This document shows, in pieces, positions 8,054 through 16,297 of a stretch of 35,961 nucleotides of DNA (position 1 is the stretch's first letter; each line of letters starts with the position of its first letter). Made by a program: the position numbers and the translations under genes. The stretch is from an uncultured Bacteroidales bacterium (GTDB lineage: Bacteria; Bacteroidota; Bacteroidia; Bacteroidales; Muribaculaceae), in NCBI GenBank assembly GCA_947175535.1, contig CAMWNF010000013.1, positions 1-35,961 of the forward strand. The letters run 5' to 3'. The notes under the pieces are model-generated. The model was not told the DNA's origin. It saw only the letters and a list, made by a program, of their open reading frames with translations, and made no database searches.

Positions 8054-8914
8054 ATGAAAAGAATTACCGGAACAATCGCATTAGCAATAGCTTTGGCAAT
8101 GCTATTCCCCGCAACAAGCGAAGCACGCGGGCGTCAAAATGAAAATGGACGTCAGAGCACCGAACAACGCCAGCAGCGACCCGGAAATCAAGGTCGTGGA
8201 CCAGGCAGTGCAAATCATATCAACGATAACCGTCGTCCAACCCACAACTCGCGTCCCGGTAATGATAATAAGAAACACCCGCAATACCATCATGACAATC
8301 GACCTGCCGACAACCGTACGCCAAATATCAACCATCACCAGAGCAACCGCCCGTCACAACAACCTGGGTTCAGACCTCATGGCAATCATCACATGGCTCC
8401 GCCTCCCCCACGGCCTCCCCACAGACCGCTTATGCCGGTTAACCGTCCCTGGTTTCGTCCCACTCCACCACCGGCATTCCGTCCTGCACCCGGCTGGAGA
8501 CCTTTCAATTCGATACTCGGCGTGGCTCTTGGGTCTGCAATTAATTTCACGGTAAATGCGCTGATTAATAACGGCTACACTGTGACAGGATATGGCAATA
8601 ATGCAGTCTATGTCACTAATGTACCGATGCTTAATCTTGTATGGCCTGACGCTACTTTATATTACGGTAACAATGGTCTCTTCGGTTCGGAGTTCGTCTA
8701 TTCAACTCCTTCATATAGTCTCAGCCGTTATAACACAGTCTATAATCAGCTCGTGATGAACTATGGCGCACCGTTCCAGGTAAGGAACAGTGGTGGTATA
8801 ATAAGTTCGTCCTGGTGGGGACCTGGCAACCAGTTTATAACCCTAACCTTCCAAGGCGGAACGGCATATAACGGCTCCAATCGTTTCTACACTACCCTTA
8901 GCTTCGGCAACTGA
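8054..8914 (+). CDS. Secreted His/Pro/Arg-rich protein with a conserved-looking C-terminal domain
   Basis: A 286-residue exported protein. Residues 1-26 are a signal peptide with a likely cleavage after SEA. Residues about 27-155 are low-complexity, rich in Asn, Arg, His, Gln and Pro, with a proline cluster (MAPPPPRPPHRP). Residues about 160-286 form a Gly/Tyr/Asn-rich, beta-strand domain (GYTVTGYG, LNLVWPDATLYYG, SSWWGPGNQFITLTF). I know of no function. The basic, His-rich linker could bind metal, nucleic acid or acidic glycans, and the C-terminal domain resembles uncharacterised secreted proteins of Bacteroidales. The ATG at 8054 is the second possible start and directly precedes the signal peptide. 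It is transcribed divergently from pyrE, and its stop codon abuts the stop codon of the convergent SPOR lipoprotein with no base between. Confidence 0.8.
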   Translation: MKRITGTIALAIALAMLFPATSEARGRQNENGRQSTEQRQQRPGNQGRGPGSANHINDNRRPTHNSRPGNDNKKHPQYHHDNRPADNRTPNINHHQSNRPSQQPGFRPHGNHHMAPPPPRPPHRPLMPVNRPWFRPTPPPAFRPAPGWRPFNSILGVALGSAINFTVNALINNGYTVTGYGNNAVYVTNVPMLNLVWPDATLYYGNNGLFGSEFVYSTPSYSLSRYNTVYNQLVMNYGAPFQVRNSGGIISSSWWGPGNQFITLTFQGGTAYNGSNRFYTTLSFGN

Positions 8915-9418
8915 TTAATTACGAGGGTCTCGAAGGATAAAGGGCACCGGGTCTTTCATGACTATCGGTGCTTTTTTTCGTATTTCCTCCAATGCTGCGG
9001 CAGCCTGAGAAATATTGTCATATGAATCAGCCACAACATAATAGTACGGTTCACCGGTCTGTACGACAAACGCACCGGGATAACCATTCTGAACCACACG
9101 GTCGCGAAGCGACTGGGCATTGAATTTCTGTTTGAACTGACCGACAACAAGCATCAGCTGTTTCATCTCGGGTTTCACCTTTCCATCTTCGACAAGAGGA
9201 GAAACTCTTTTTACATTGATGCATACCGTGTCGGCTCCGTTCATCATATATGATTGTGAAGGCTGCCGGCGAGCTCCACCATATATTGTGTTTTCTTCCT
9301 TTTCTGCATCTTCACGCGAAGCGATTGTCCGTTCGTAAGCAGCACGGTAGTTTGCTTCCGAGGTCTTACATGAAGCAAAAGCTCCGACCAACAATAATAT
9401 AAAAAAGAGTTTTTTCAT
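8915..9418 (-). CDS. SPOR-domain lipoprotein
   Basis: A 167-residue predicted lipoprotein with signal peptide and lipobox (ASC, Cys17). After a charged linker, residues about 88-150 form a SPOR domain (LMLVVGQFKQKFNAQ, YYYVVADSYDNISQA), a fold that binds denuded peptidoglycan glycan strands. A role in the cell envelope near the septum is therefore the family expectation. It starts 4 nt after the YfcE-like phosphoesterase and is last in a three-gene operon led by the C1 peptidase. Confidence 0.85.
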   Translation of the reverse strand: MKKLFFILLLVGAFASCKTSEANYRAAYERTIASREDAEKEENTIYGGARRQPSQSYMMNGADTVCINVKRVSPLVEDGKVKPEMKQLMLVVGQFKQKFNAQSLRDRVVQNGYPGAFVVQTGEPYYYVVADSYDNISQAAAALEEIRKKAPIVMKDPVPFILRDPRN

Positions 9419-9422
9419 GTTT

Positions 9423-9926
9423 TCAAACTTTTAGTTTACCGAGTTCAATGACTTCGAGGTCGCGGATGTTGCCAGCATCAAGCACAAGGCGCATCAGCGT
9501 GCGCTCGCGCTGCCATCCGTGATGACCTGCCGCTCCGGGATTGACATGTAAAAGCGACAATTCTTTATCATACTGAACTTTAAGAATATGGCTATGACCC
9601 GCCACCATGAGTTGAGGACGAGCTTCAACCAGCATACGACGAACCCCGGGAGCATAACGACCCGGATAACCTCCGATATGAGTAATCCACACTTTCACAC
9701 CTTCAATCTCGAACGACTCTATCTCGGGACAACGTCTCAGAACCTGCCCGCTATCGATATTTCCACGTACAGCCCTTACGACGGGACATACTCCTTCAAG
9801 ACGAGCGATTACAGAGATATCCCCGACATCACCGGCATGCCATATTTCGTCACAGTCCTTAAAATGTATGGCGAAACGATCATCCCAGCATGAGTGAGTA
9901 TCTGAGAGTATGCCAATTTTTTTCAC
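9423..9926 (-). CDS. YfcE/MJ0936-family metallophosphoesterase
   Basis: A 167-residue cytosolic phosphoesterase. Metal-binding motifs of the calcineurin-like family are complete: SDTH (Asp9, His11), HAGDVGD (about 31-37), RGNID (about 54-58), ITHIGG (about 80) and AGHSH (about 109-113). Relatives hydrolyse phosphodiesters with Mn2+; the natural substrate here is unknown. The start is GTG at 9926, because the conserved MKKIGILSDTH begins there and no ATG is near. It lies 24 nt after the C1 peptidase stop and 4 nt before the SPOR lipoprotein start. Confidence 0.88.
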   Translation of the reverse strand: MKKIGILSDTHSCWDDRFAIHFKDCDEIWHAGDVGDISVIARLEGVCPVVRAVRGNIDSGQVLRRCPEIESFEIEGVKVWITHIGGYPGRYAPGVRRMLVEARPQLMVAGHSHILKVQYDKELSLLHVNPGAAGHHGWQRERTLMRLVLDAGNIRDLEVIELGKLKV

Positions 9927-9950
9927 AGGAAAATCAATTGCGCGGATATA

Positions 9951-11150
9951 TCAGATGCCGAGTTTTTTCGCTATGTTTTTGGGCAGAGCTTTTTTATTGA
10001 CATAAATGTCAATAGTCTTGGCATCGAAATAAGGCATAGATACATACAGGAAGCCATCATAAATCTGGTCTGTTCCCCATGAGTTCTTCACCTTGTAGTA
10101 TTTATTACCATATTGGTCTTCTGCGAGTCCGACAATCTCCATGCCATGATCGTCGGTCGTTTCCTGACGGTCAAACATTTCCTGACGGGATTCCTGAGTG
10201 ACGACAATTTCTTCAGGAGCTTTTGTTTCTTCCTTTTTATCCCCATTTTCATCATCGAGTTTCACCCATCGTGACAGTTCTGTTCCTTTAAGGTCCTCAT
10301 TGGTTTCGGCAGGCATAGTTGCCTTACCTTCTTTCCATTTGAATCCGGGCTCGCTTACGTCTGCCGCCCACACGACAGTGTAGCCGTTGGCAAGGGCGTT
10401 GTCTACCACGGCACGAAGTTCGTCAAGCGGCACATTCTGATATTGACCCCAAAGCCAGTTATCTGAAACTTCAAGGGCGAAAGGCTGATAGAAAGGATGG
10501 TGTGTAAATGAAGTCAGAGCTATATAATTATCGGGGGAAATGCCAAGCGACGCAGCAAACGATTTCGGAGTATATGTCTTACCTTTATATTCGAAAGTTT
10601 CAGGTTCAGCTCCAAGATAAGCGTCGAGAATTCCTTCCAACCCCTGATGCCATGCAGTCGAGATAGTCTTGCGGTTGGGCTTTTTCACTACAGCACGCAC
10701 GTATGCACCGAGAGCCGCATCCAGTTCGCCGTGAGTGTGTTTATCCTCGCCATAGTTGAGACCTTTATATACCTCTTCAGGCACAGCACCATAATTTGTC
10801 CAAACATAAGGCACATCGAGAACCGAACCTCCGGCAGCAAAATTCACATTACCGTATGTCCTTATAAAACGGTCAGCCTTATCTGAATAGCAGTGGCGCA
10901 CGGAGTACATTTCCGAAAGATCAAGTGAATCACCTGTAGCTTTACGGATTTCATTTTCGTAGAACGAAGTGCCGGCGAAACACCAGCATGTTCCCGATTT
11001 ACTCTGGTTTTTAACCGATGTCACCGGTATAGTGATAAGCTCAGTGAATTTGAGTGCTTCGACTGAGTCTTTTTCATTTTTAGCCGGTTCGGCTGCGAAA
11101 ACACCGATAATTGAAGTCATCGCAAAAGCTGACGCAATAAGTTTTTTCAT
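9951..11150 (-). CDS. Exported C1B-family cysteine peptidase (aminopeptidase C/bleomycin hydrolase-like)
   Basis: A 399-residue papain-fold peptidase. The triad is visible: oxyanion Gln49 and nucleophile Cys55 in NQSKSGTCWCFAG, His335 in DDHGMEIVG, and Asn356 in VKNSWG. Cytosolic PepC enzymes lack a signal peptide, but here residues 1-20 form a good one (cleavage after FAA), so the enzyme probably acts in the periplasm or outside. An acidic, Lys/Glu-rich insert of about 40 residues precedes the His motif. The ATG at 11150 is preferred; one at 11156 adds two residues. It is first in an operon with a phosphoesterase and a SPOR lipoprotein. Peptide scavenging or envelope turnover is inference. 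Confidence 0.9.
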   Translation of the reverse strand: MKKLIASAFAMTSIIGVFAAEPAKNEKDSVEALKFTELITIPVTSVKNQSKSGTCWCFAGTSFYENEIRKATGDSLDLSEMYSVRHCYSDKADRFIRTYGNVNFAAGGSVLDVPYVWTNYGAVPEEVYKGLNYGEDKHTHGELDAALGAYVRAVVKKPNRKTISTAWHQGLEGILDAYLGAEPETFEYKGKTYTPKSFAASLGISPDNYIALTSFTHHPFYQPFALEVSDNWLWGQYQNVPLDELRAVVDNALANGYTVVWAADVSEPGFKWKEGKATMPAETNEDLKGTELSRWVKLDDENGDKKEETKAPEEIVVTQESRQEMFDRQETTDDHGMEIVGLAEDQYGNKYYKVKNSWGTDQIYDGFLYVSMPYFDAKTIDIYVNKKALPKNIAKKLGI

Positions 11151-11196
11151 ATTCATTTAAGTGTAAGAATTATCTGACAAAACAATTTTATGGTTA

Positions 11197-11204
11197 CAAA
11201 AGTA
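11197..11204 (-). promoter_or_regulatory. Promoter -7 element for the C1 peptidase operon
   Basis: The minus strand reads TACTTTTG, matching TAnnTTTG, about 47 bp before the ATG. No clear -33 element is present. The rest of the 193-bp divergent spacer up to the MscS gene is AT-rich, and I see nothing else in it. Confidence 0.4.
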
Positions 11205-11343
11205 ATAATTTTAGTTTTTCTTTTAAGCGGTTATCCAATAAAAAAACAGTTTCCACTCCTATATAATAAAACGATGATGCTATCGAACAAAATCAGCCTT
11301 TCATTTGTAGATATTTTAATATTCATTAATTCATCAATTCATC

Positions 11344-12924
11344 ATGTTTAATATTTTGTGCGCCTCTCCTATCATACCCTTTCCGGTCGATAAGCCGATT
11401 GATGCCGAACATTTTGCCGGTGCAGCGTCCGGAAGCACCTATGTGGTAGCGACTTGGATAATGAAAGTCGTTGATTGGCTTCTCAGCATTTTCGGTCTTG
11501 ACAATAACAAAACCATTGTTACAATCCTCTATGCCGCCGTTGTTTTCGGCATAGCTCTTGTCGTCGGCTACATTGCCAAGTGGCTTATCCTGTCAATTGT
11601 CCGTCAAATTTCCAAGCGTTGGACAAACGATACATACAAGGCTCTGACCCAAGCCAACTTCTTCACAAAAGTATGTCGGACGATCCCGGCTCTCGTATTC
11701 CTGATTTTCATCGAATTCAGCCTTTCGTCGAAAAATGCGTTGGCAAGCATATTGACACGCGTCACCTTGATATATATTATATTTCTGATTACAATCGCAC
11801 TCTCAGCTCTTGTGAGTGCCATCTGGCAGCATATTGATAATCGCGAAAACAAAAAGAAACTGCCTCTCAAAGGTCTGGCGCAACTTGTAAAAGTGATATT
11901 GTGGATTATTACAGCAATAATCATCATTGCGATAATCGTTGATAAGTCGCCCGCATCGCTTCTTGCAGGTCTCGCCGGTTTCGCGGCTGTGCTGATGTTA
12001 ATTTTCAAAGACAGTATTCTCGGTCTTGTTGCGGGAGTGCAGCTTTCTGAAAATGACAGTCTCCATGTCGGCGATTGGATTGCTGTTCACGGTACTGATG
12101 CCAACGGAACTGTTACTGAAGTAACTCTCACATCAGTCAAAGTCGAAAACTGGGATAAGACAACGACATCACTGCCGCCCTACTCGCTTGTCAGCGGAAG
12201 TTTCACCAACTACCGCTCTATGCAGGTCAGCAACACCCGTCGCGTCTGCCGCAGCTATATGATTGATGCAGACAGTGTGCTCCCCGCTACTCCCGAAATG
12301 CTCGATAATCTGCGCAAAGTGCCGTTTATGGACGCTTACATCACAAAGAAACTTGAACAGAAAGCCGCCGGTCAGGTTGCCGATGTTAATAATCCCGCAG
12401 GACTTGTCAACGGCACAATTGACACCAATCTCGGTCTATTCCGTGCATATATGAAAATGTGGCTTGACGCCAACCCCCATGTTTCGCATGTCGACGACTG
12501 CTTCGTCTCGACATTGGCTCAGACTTCGGTCGGCATTCCGTTCCAAGTATATTGCTTCGCCAATACATCGGCTTGGTTTGCTTACGAGGCAATTCAGGAC
12601 TCAATTTTCGAACACCTCGCCGCGATGCTTTCGGCATTCGAACTCTATACCTTTGAATACGCTTCAGGACGAGACACAGTTGTCGAAGGCTTCCTTAGCC
12701 CCGGCGGTGACATTGATCAGGTCTACGGTATACCCTATCCCTTCTTCCAGAATCCGAAATCTCCCGATGCACCCTCGTCGACTCGTTCGATGCCGAAGCG
12801 TCCGCCGCGCACGATGGTCATCACCGAAACGGCTCAGGAACTCGCCGCCCAACAGTCACAAGCCACAAGCACCGAAGCGCAAGCAGCTCAACAACCTCCA
12901 ACAAACCCCGCTCCCAAAGCCTAA
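11344..12924 (+). CDS. MscS-family mechanosensitive channel, larger YbdG-like form
   Basis: A 526-residue inner-membrane protein that would release solutes on osmotic downshift. About five hydrophobic segments lie between residues 60 and 235. The last, ASLLAGLAGFAAVLMLIFKD, is the pore-lining helix, and it runs into the MscS beta domain (LHVGDWIAVHG, GTVTEVTLTSVKVENWD). An alpha/beta C-terminal domain follows to about residue 450, then a Pro/Ala/Gln-rich tail of about 60 residues. The length and the YRSMQVS and RRVCRSYMIDA segments resemble YbdG-type members. The ATG at 11344 is the first good start. A TTTG at 11304-11307 could be a -33 element, but no matching -7 element is seen. A strong terminator follows the stop codon. 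Confidence 0.88.
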   Translation: MFNILCASPIIPFPVDKPIDAEHFAGAASGSTYVVATWIMKVVDWLLSIFGLDNNKTIVTILYAAVVFGIALVVGYIAKWLILSIVRQISKRWTNDTYKALTQANFFTKVCRTIPALVFLIFIEFSLSSKNALASILTRVTLIYIIFLITIALSALVSAIWQHIDNRENKKKLPLKGLAQLVKVILWIITAIIIIAIIVDKSPASLLAGLAGFAAVLMLIFKDSILGLVAGVQLSENDSLHVGDWIAVHGTDANGTVTEVTLTSVKVENWDKTTTSLPPYSLVSGSFTNYRSMQVSNTRRVCRSYMIDADSVLPATPEMLDNLRKVPFMDAYITKKLEQKAAGQVADVNNPAGLVNGTIDTNLGLFRAYMKMWLDANPHVSHVDDCFVSTLAQTSVGIPFQVYCFANTSAWFAYEAIQDSIFEHLAAMLSAFELYTFEYASGRDTVVEGFLSPGGDIDQVYGIPYPFFQNPKSPDAPSSTRSMPKRPPRTMVITETAQELAAQQSQATSTEAQAAQQPPTNPAPKA

Positions 12925-12930
12925 ATATCC

Positions 12931-12965
12931 AAAGCGTTGTGTCCTCCGCCACAACGCTTTTTTAT
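12931..12965 (+). terminator. Intrinsic terminator of the MscS gene
   Basis: A perfect 10-bp stem (AAAGCGTTGT with ACAACGCTTT), a 10-nt loop and a T run, beginning 7 nt after the stop codon. Confidence 0.9.
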
Positions 12966-13106
12966 ATAAAGCACACCACCACACAAGTCCTGACAAGACC
13001 CGCAAAGCGCGTCACTCTGACAATCGCATGGGCTCTTGCGACCCCATGGAGACTGTTAACGAACTTTTCTGGCTTTAGAAATACCCTCGCAATCGAAAAA
13101 AATGAT

Positions 13107-13114
13107 TAACTTTG
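13107..13114 (+). promoter_or_regulatory. Promoter -7 element for hpt
   Basis: TAACTTTG matches TAnnTTTG and lies 23 bp before the hpt ATG. The -33 element is not clear. Confidence 0.5.
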
Positions 13115-13137
13115 CGTAATTATTTTTGAAATCTGCG

Positions 13138-13677
13138 ATGAAAGAAGTGAAATATGAAGGCATGACTTTCGTGCCGTACATTTCGAGAGAAGAAATCGAT
13201 GCCCGCATCAAAGAGCTGGGCAAAGACATAACGCGCGACTGCGCAGGCAAAATGCCCTTGTTCCTCTGTGTGCTGAACGGGGCATTTCCTTTTGCATCTG
13301 ACCTCTTCCGCGCTGCCGAAGGTATTGACGGAGAAATTGCTTTTATCCGTCTCAAAAGTTATGACGGCACCAGCACGACCGGTAAGGTAAAGCAGCTCAT
13401 GGGGCTTGAAAAAGACATTGAAGGCCGGACAGTCATTATCGTTGAAGACATCGTTGATACGGGTAACACAATCCACAATCTCATCGCAACGCTCAAAGAA
13501 AAAAATCCCGCCGACGTCAAAATCGCAACGCTACTGTTTAAGCCAGATGCCCTCGAAAAACCGATAAAGCCGGATTATGTAGGCTTCAGCATACCTAAAA
13601 AATTCATCATAGGCTTCGGTCTCGATATCAACGAAAAGGCGCGCGACCTCAACGACATATACGTCCTGAAAGACTGA
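13138..13677 (+). CDS. hpt: Hypoxanthine phosphoribosyltransferase
   Basis: Salvages hypoxanthine (and often guanine) to nucleotides using PRPP in the cytosol. The 179-residue protein has the PRPP-loop motif VIIVEDIVDTGNTI (about 100-113), the substrate-loop region RLKSYDGTSTTGK (about 72-84) and the base-binding KPDYVGF segment near residue 145. The ATG at 13138 is preferred over the upstream in-frame TTG at 13126, which lies between the promoter element and the ATG. It is followed 52 nt later by adk, and the pair may be co-transcribed: two purine-nucleotide genes ending at one terminator. Confidence 0.94.
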   Translation: MKEVKYEGMTFVPYISREEIDARIKELGKDITRDCAGKMPLFLCVLNGAFPFASDLFRAAEGIDGEIAFIRLKSYDGTSTTGKVKQLMGLEKDIEGRTVIIVEDIVDTGNTIHNLIATLKEKNPADVKIATLLFKPDALEKPIKPDYVGFSIPKKFIIGFGLDINEKARDLNDIYVLKD

Positions 13678-13729
13678 CAAAACAAATAAAGAACCAATCA
13701 CTACACATATACTTACAAACATAAAACAA

Positions 13730-14311
13730 ATGCTCAATCTCGTTATTTTCGGAGCTCCCGGCAGCGGAAAAGGCACTCAGAGCGAACGCCTCATCGATGA
13801 ATACGGACTCCATCATATTTCAACCGGCGAGCTTTTGCGCCGTCATATTGCCGAAGGAACCGAGCTCGGCACTGTGGCAAACGAATACATTTCGCAAGGA
13901 CATCTTATTCCCGACGACCTGATGATAAAGGTGCTTGAAGATGTGCTCGACAGCAATCCAGAATTAACTTCCAAAGGTGTGATTTTCGACGGCTTTCCCC
14001 GCACAATCGACCAAGCAAAATCACTCAACGACATGCTTGCCAAACGAGGAACTAAAGTTCATGCTGTCGTAGGTCTCGAAGTAAACGAAGACGACCTAAT
14101 CAAGCGTATGCTTCAGCGAGGCAAGGAGTCAGGTCGCGCCGATGACAATATCGATACCATTAAAGAACGTCTTAACGTATATCATAACCAGACATCACCT
14201 CTGCGCGATTTCTATATTACAGAAGGCAAATACCATGCAATCGACGGCAACGGTAATGTTGACAATGTATTCGGCGACATCAAAAAATCCCTGACCGAAA
14301 AACTCGGTTAA
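13730..14311 (+). CDS. adk: Adenylate kinase
   Basis: Interconverts ATP + AMP and 2 ADP in the cytosol. The 193-residue protein has the P-loop GAPGSGKGTQ (about 8-17), the AMP-binding region STGELLR (about 32-38) and the DGFPRT motif (about 86-91). The LID is of the short type with RADDN, without the zinc-binding four-cysteine insert of longer adenylate kinases. The ATG is at 13730. It lies downstream of hpt and is followed by a strong terminator. Confidence 0.95.
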   Translation: MLNLVIFGAPGSGKGTQSERLIDEYGLHHISTGELLRRHIAEGTELGTVANEYISQGHLIPDDLMIKVLEDVLDSNPELTSKGVIFDGFPRTIDQAKSLNDMLAKRGTKVHAVVGLEVNEDDLIKRMLQRGKESGRADDNIDTIKERLNVYHNQTSPLRDFYITEGKYHAIDGNGNVDNVFGDIKKSLTEKLG

Positions 14312-14327
14312 CTACCTATATCTTATT

Positions 14328-14374
14328 AAACCTGCATAGGCTTGCAACAAAGCCGTATGCAGGTTTGTTATTTT
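14328..14374 (+). terminator. Intrinsic terminator after adk
   Basis: A perfect 11-bp stem (AAACCTGCATA with TATGCAGGTTT), continued by an inner GGCTT/AAGCC pair and followed by TGTTATTTT. It starts 17 nt after the adk stop codon. Confidence 0.88.
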
Positions 14375-14423
14375 AAGAAAGATTATATAAATCTACTTTC
14401 AATCAACGTTTCAACTATTACCA

Positions 14424-16136
14424 ATGGACAACATAGCCAAAGAATACTCTCAATATCCTGACTTGCTGACAATCTACAGGCAATCATTCGTAAGTAATTT
14501 CACTCTCCCGGCGATAAGTGATTACGGAAGTCGGACTATGACATACGGTCATCTTGCAAAACGAATCGCCCGATTGCATCTTTTCTTCGATCAGGCGGGT
14601 GTGAAGCCCGGGGATAAAATCGCACTTATGGGGCGAAACTCAGCCAACTGGATAGTTATTTTCATGGGTACAATCACTTACGGAGCGGTAATAGTGCCTA
14701 TACTTCATGAATTCAATCCGACCGATGCTCAAAACATTATAAATCATTCCGATGCAAATCTATTATTTATCAATGAAAGCATCTGGGAGAAAATGGATAT
14801 GGCTGCGCTGCCGGAGATTAACTGCGTGGTAAGTCTTGAAACCAGAAAAGTAATCGCAGAACGCCAGGAACGTTATATCAATCAAGAAACGCGCAAGAGC
14901 AAAGCACCGTCAACGATAATACGCTCGCTCACACGCAATTTCAACAAAAGATATCCCAATGGCTTCAATAAAGAAGATATAAAATACACTCCTCGTGACG
15001 AAAACGATACCGCAGTGATAAATTACACGTCAGGCACAACCGGCTTCTCTAAAGGCGTCATGCTCAGCTACCGCAATTTATGGGGCAACGTTGTGTTCGG
15101 TATCCGTTCAAGGTTGCACTTCTCAGGCTCACGAGCACTTGCTTTCCTACCACTCGCCCATGCCTATGCGTGTGCGTTCGACATGCTCGTACCAATGGCT
15201 ACCGGTACCCACGTGACCGTATTGGGTCGCCAACCGACTCCGCAACTTCTTCTGACCGCGATGAAGAAAGTCAGACCGTCACTGGTCATCTGTGTGCCTT
15301 TGATTCTCGAAAAAATATATAAAAAGGTTATCCTTCCGATGATTTCCAAACCGTCGATAAGGTGGGTGCTTTCCGTGCCTATGCTTGACAAAGCTATATA
15401 TAGCCGCATACGAGCCAAGCTCGTCAATGCTTTCGGCGGACAGTTCGAGGAAGTCATTGTCGGGGGCGCACCACTGAACCCTGAAGTAGAAGCATTCCTT
15501 CAGAAGATTCATTTCCCGTTTACGGTCGGTTACGGCATGACAGAATGCGGTCCGCTCATAAGTTATAGTCCATGGCGCAGATTCACAACCGGTTCATCAG
15601 GAAGAACCCTTAGAGGTCTGATGAAAGCGAAAATCCTCCGGGAAGAAGGTGCCGAATTGGGCGAAATCATGGTCAAAGGTGTGAATGTAATGAAAGGCTA
15701 TTATAAAAATCCGGATGCCACTGAGGCTGTTCTCGAAGAAGACGGTTGGCTACACACAGGCGATATGGGAACGCTGGGAGAGCCTGATGACCGCACCGTA
15801 TTCATCAAGGGACGATATAAAACAATGATACTCAGTGCTACCGGTCAGAACATATATCCTGAAGAAATTGAGGCTAAACTCAACAACATGCCATATGTCA
15901 GCGAGAGCATAATTGTCGAACGAAACGGCGGTCTCACAGCCCTTATTTTCCCCGATATTGAGTCAGCTCAGGCAGAAGGACTTGATGCAGAAGGTTTGAA
16001 AAACCAGATGGAAGTCAACCGAAAAGAACTTAACACGCTGGTCGCTCCTTACGAACGCGTCGACGGTTTTGAATTGGTCGACACTCCTTTCGAAAAAACG
16101 CCCAAACAGTCAATCAAACGCTTCTTGTATAAATAA
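14424..16136 (+). CDS. Long-chain fatty acid--CoA ligase (AMP-binding, ANL superfamily)
   Basis: Activates fatty acids through an acyl-adenylate to acyl-CoA. The 570-residue protein shows the adenylate-forming motifs in order: YTSGTTGFSKGVMLS (about 200-214, ATP phosphate loop), VGYGMTECGPL (about 370), WLHTGDMG (about 448) and FIKGRYKTMILSATGQNIYPEEIE (about 465-488) at the hinge. The family's C-terminal catalytic lysine is expected in TPKQSIKRF at the extreme end. Membrane association is possible through hydrophobic patches, but no clear membrane segment is seen. It lies alone between two terminated units. The exact chain-length preference cannot be told. Confidence 0.88.
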   Translation: MDNIAKEYSQYPDLLTIYRQSFVSNFTLPAISDYGSRTMTYGHLAKRIARLHLFFDQAGVKPGDKIALMGRNSANWIVIFMGTITYGAVIVPILHEFNPTDAQNIINHSDANLLFINESIWEKMDMAALPEINCVVSLETRKVIAERQERYINQETRKSKAPSTIIRSLTRNFNKRYPNGFNKEDIKYTPRDENDTAVINYTSGTTGFSKGVMLSYRNLWGNVVFGIRSRLHFSGSRALAFLPLAHAYACAFDMLVPMATGTHVTVLGRQPTPQLLLTAMKKVRPSLVICVPLILEKIYKKVILPMISKPSIRWVLSVPMLDKAIYSRIRAKLVNAFGGQFEEVIVGGAPLNPEVEAFLQKIHFPFTVGYGMTECGPLISYSPWRRFTTGSSGRTLRGLMKAKILREEGAELGEIMVKGVNVMKGYYKNPDATEAVLEEDGWLHTGDMGTLGEPDDRTVFIKGRYKTMILSATGQNIYPEEIEAKLNNMPYVSESIIVERNGGLTALIFPDIESAQAEGLDAEGLKNQMEVNRKELNTLVAPYERVDGFELVDTPFEKTPKQSIKRFLYK

Positions 16137-16237
16137 TATAGACATAACACCTCTTCTTTTCGAAAGAAGAAATGTTAAGTTTTCTTTCATTGCTAAAGTT
16201 TCCGTTTTGTGGATGCAAAATAGTTGCAAAATTTAGC

Positions 16238-16245
16238 TACCTTTG
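16238..16245 (+). promoter_or_regulatory. Promoter -7 element for the GDPD gene
   Basis: TACCTTTG matches TAnnTTTG, 53 bp before the ATG. The -33 element is not convincing. A short CTTCTTT/AAAGAAG hairpin at 16153-16169 between this and the ligase gene may help end the upstream transcript. Confidence 0.5.
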
Positions 16246-16297
16246 TTGAAAGCTAATGACAACTATTCAAACCTAAAAAACCAATAAAATCATTGCA

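Noticed and set aside
12464-13078. 204-codon plus-strand frame within and after the MscS gene
   Set aside because: It is a shadow of the MscS frame that runs through the terminator; its composition (Arg/Pro/Ser-rich) is not protein-like.
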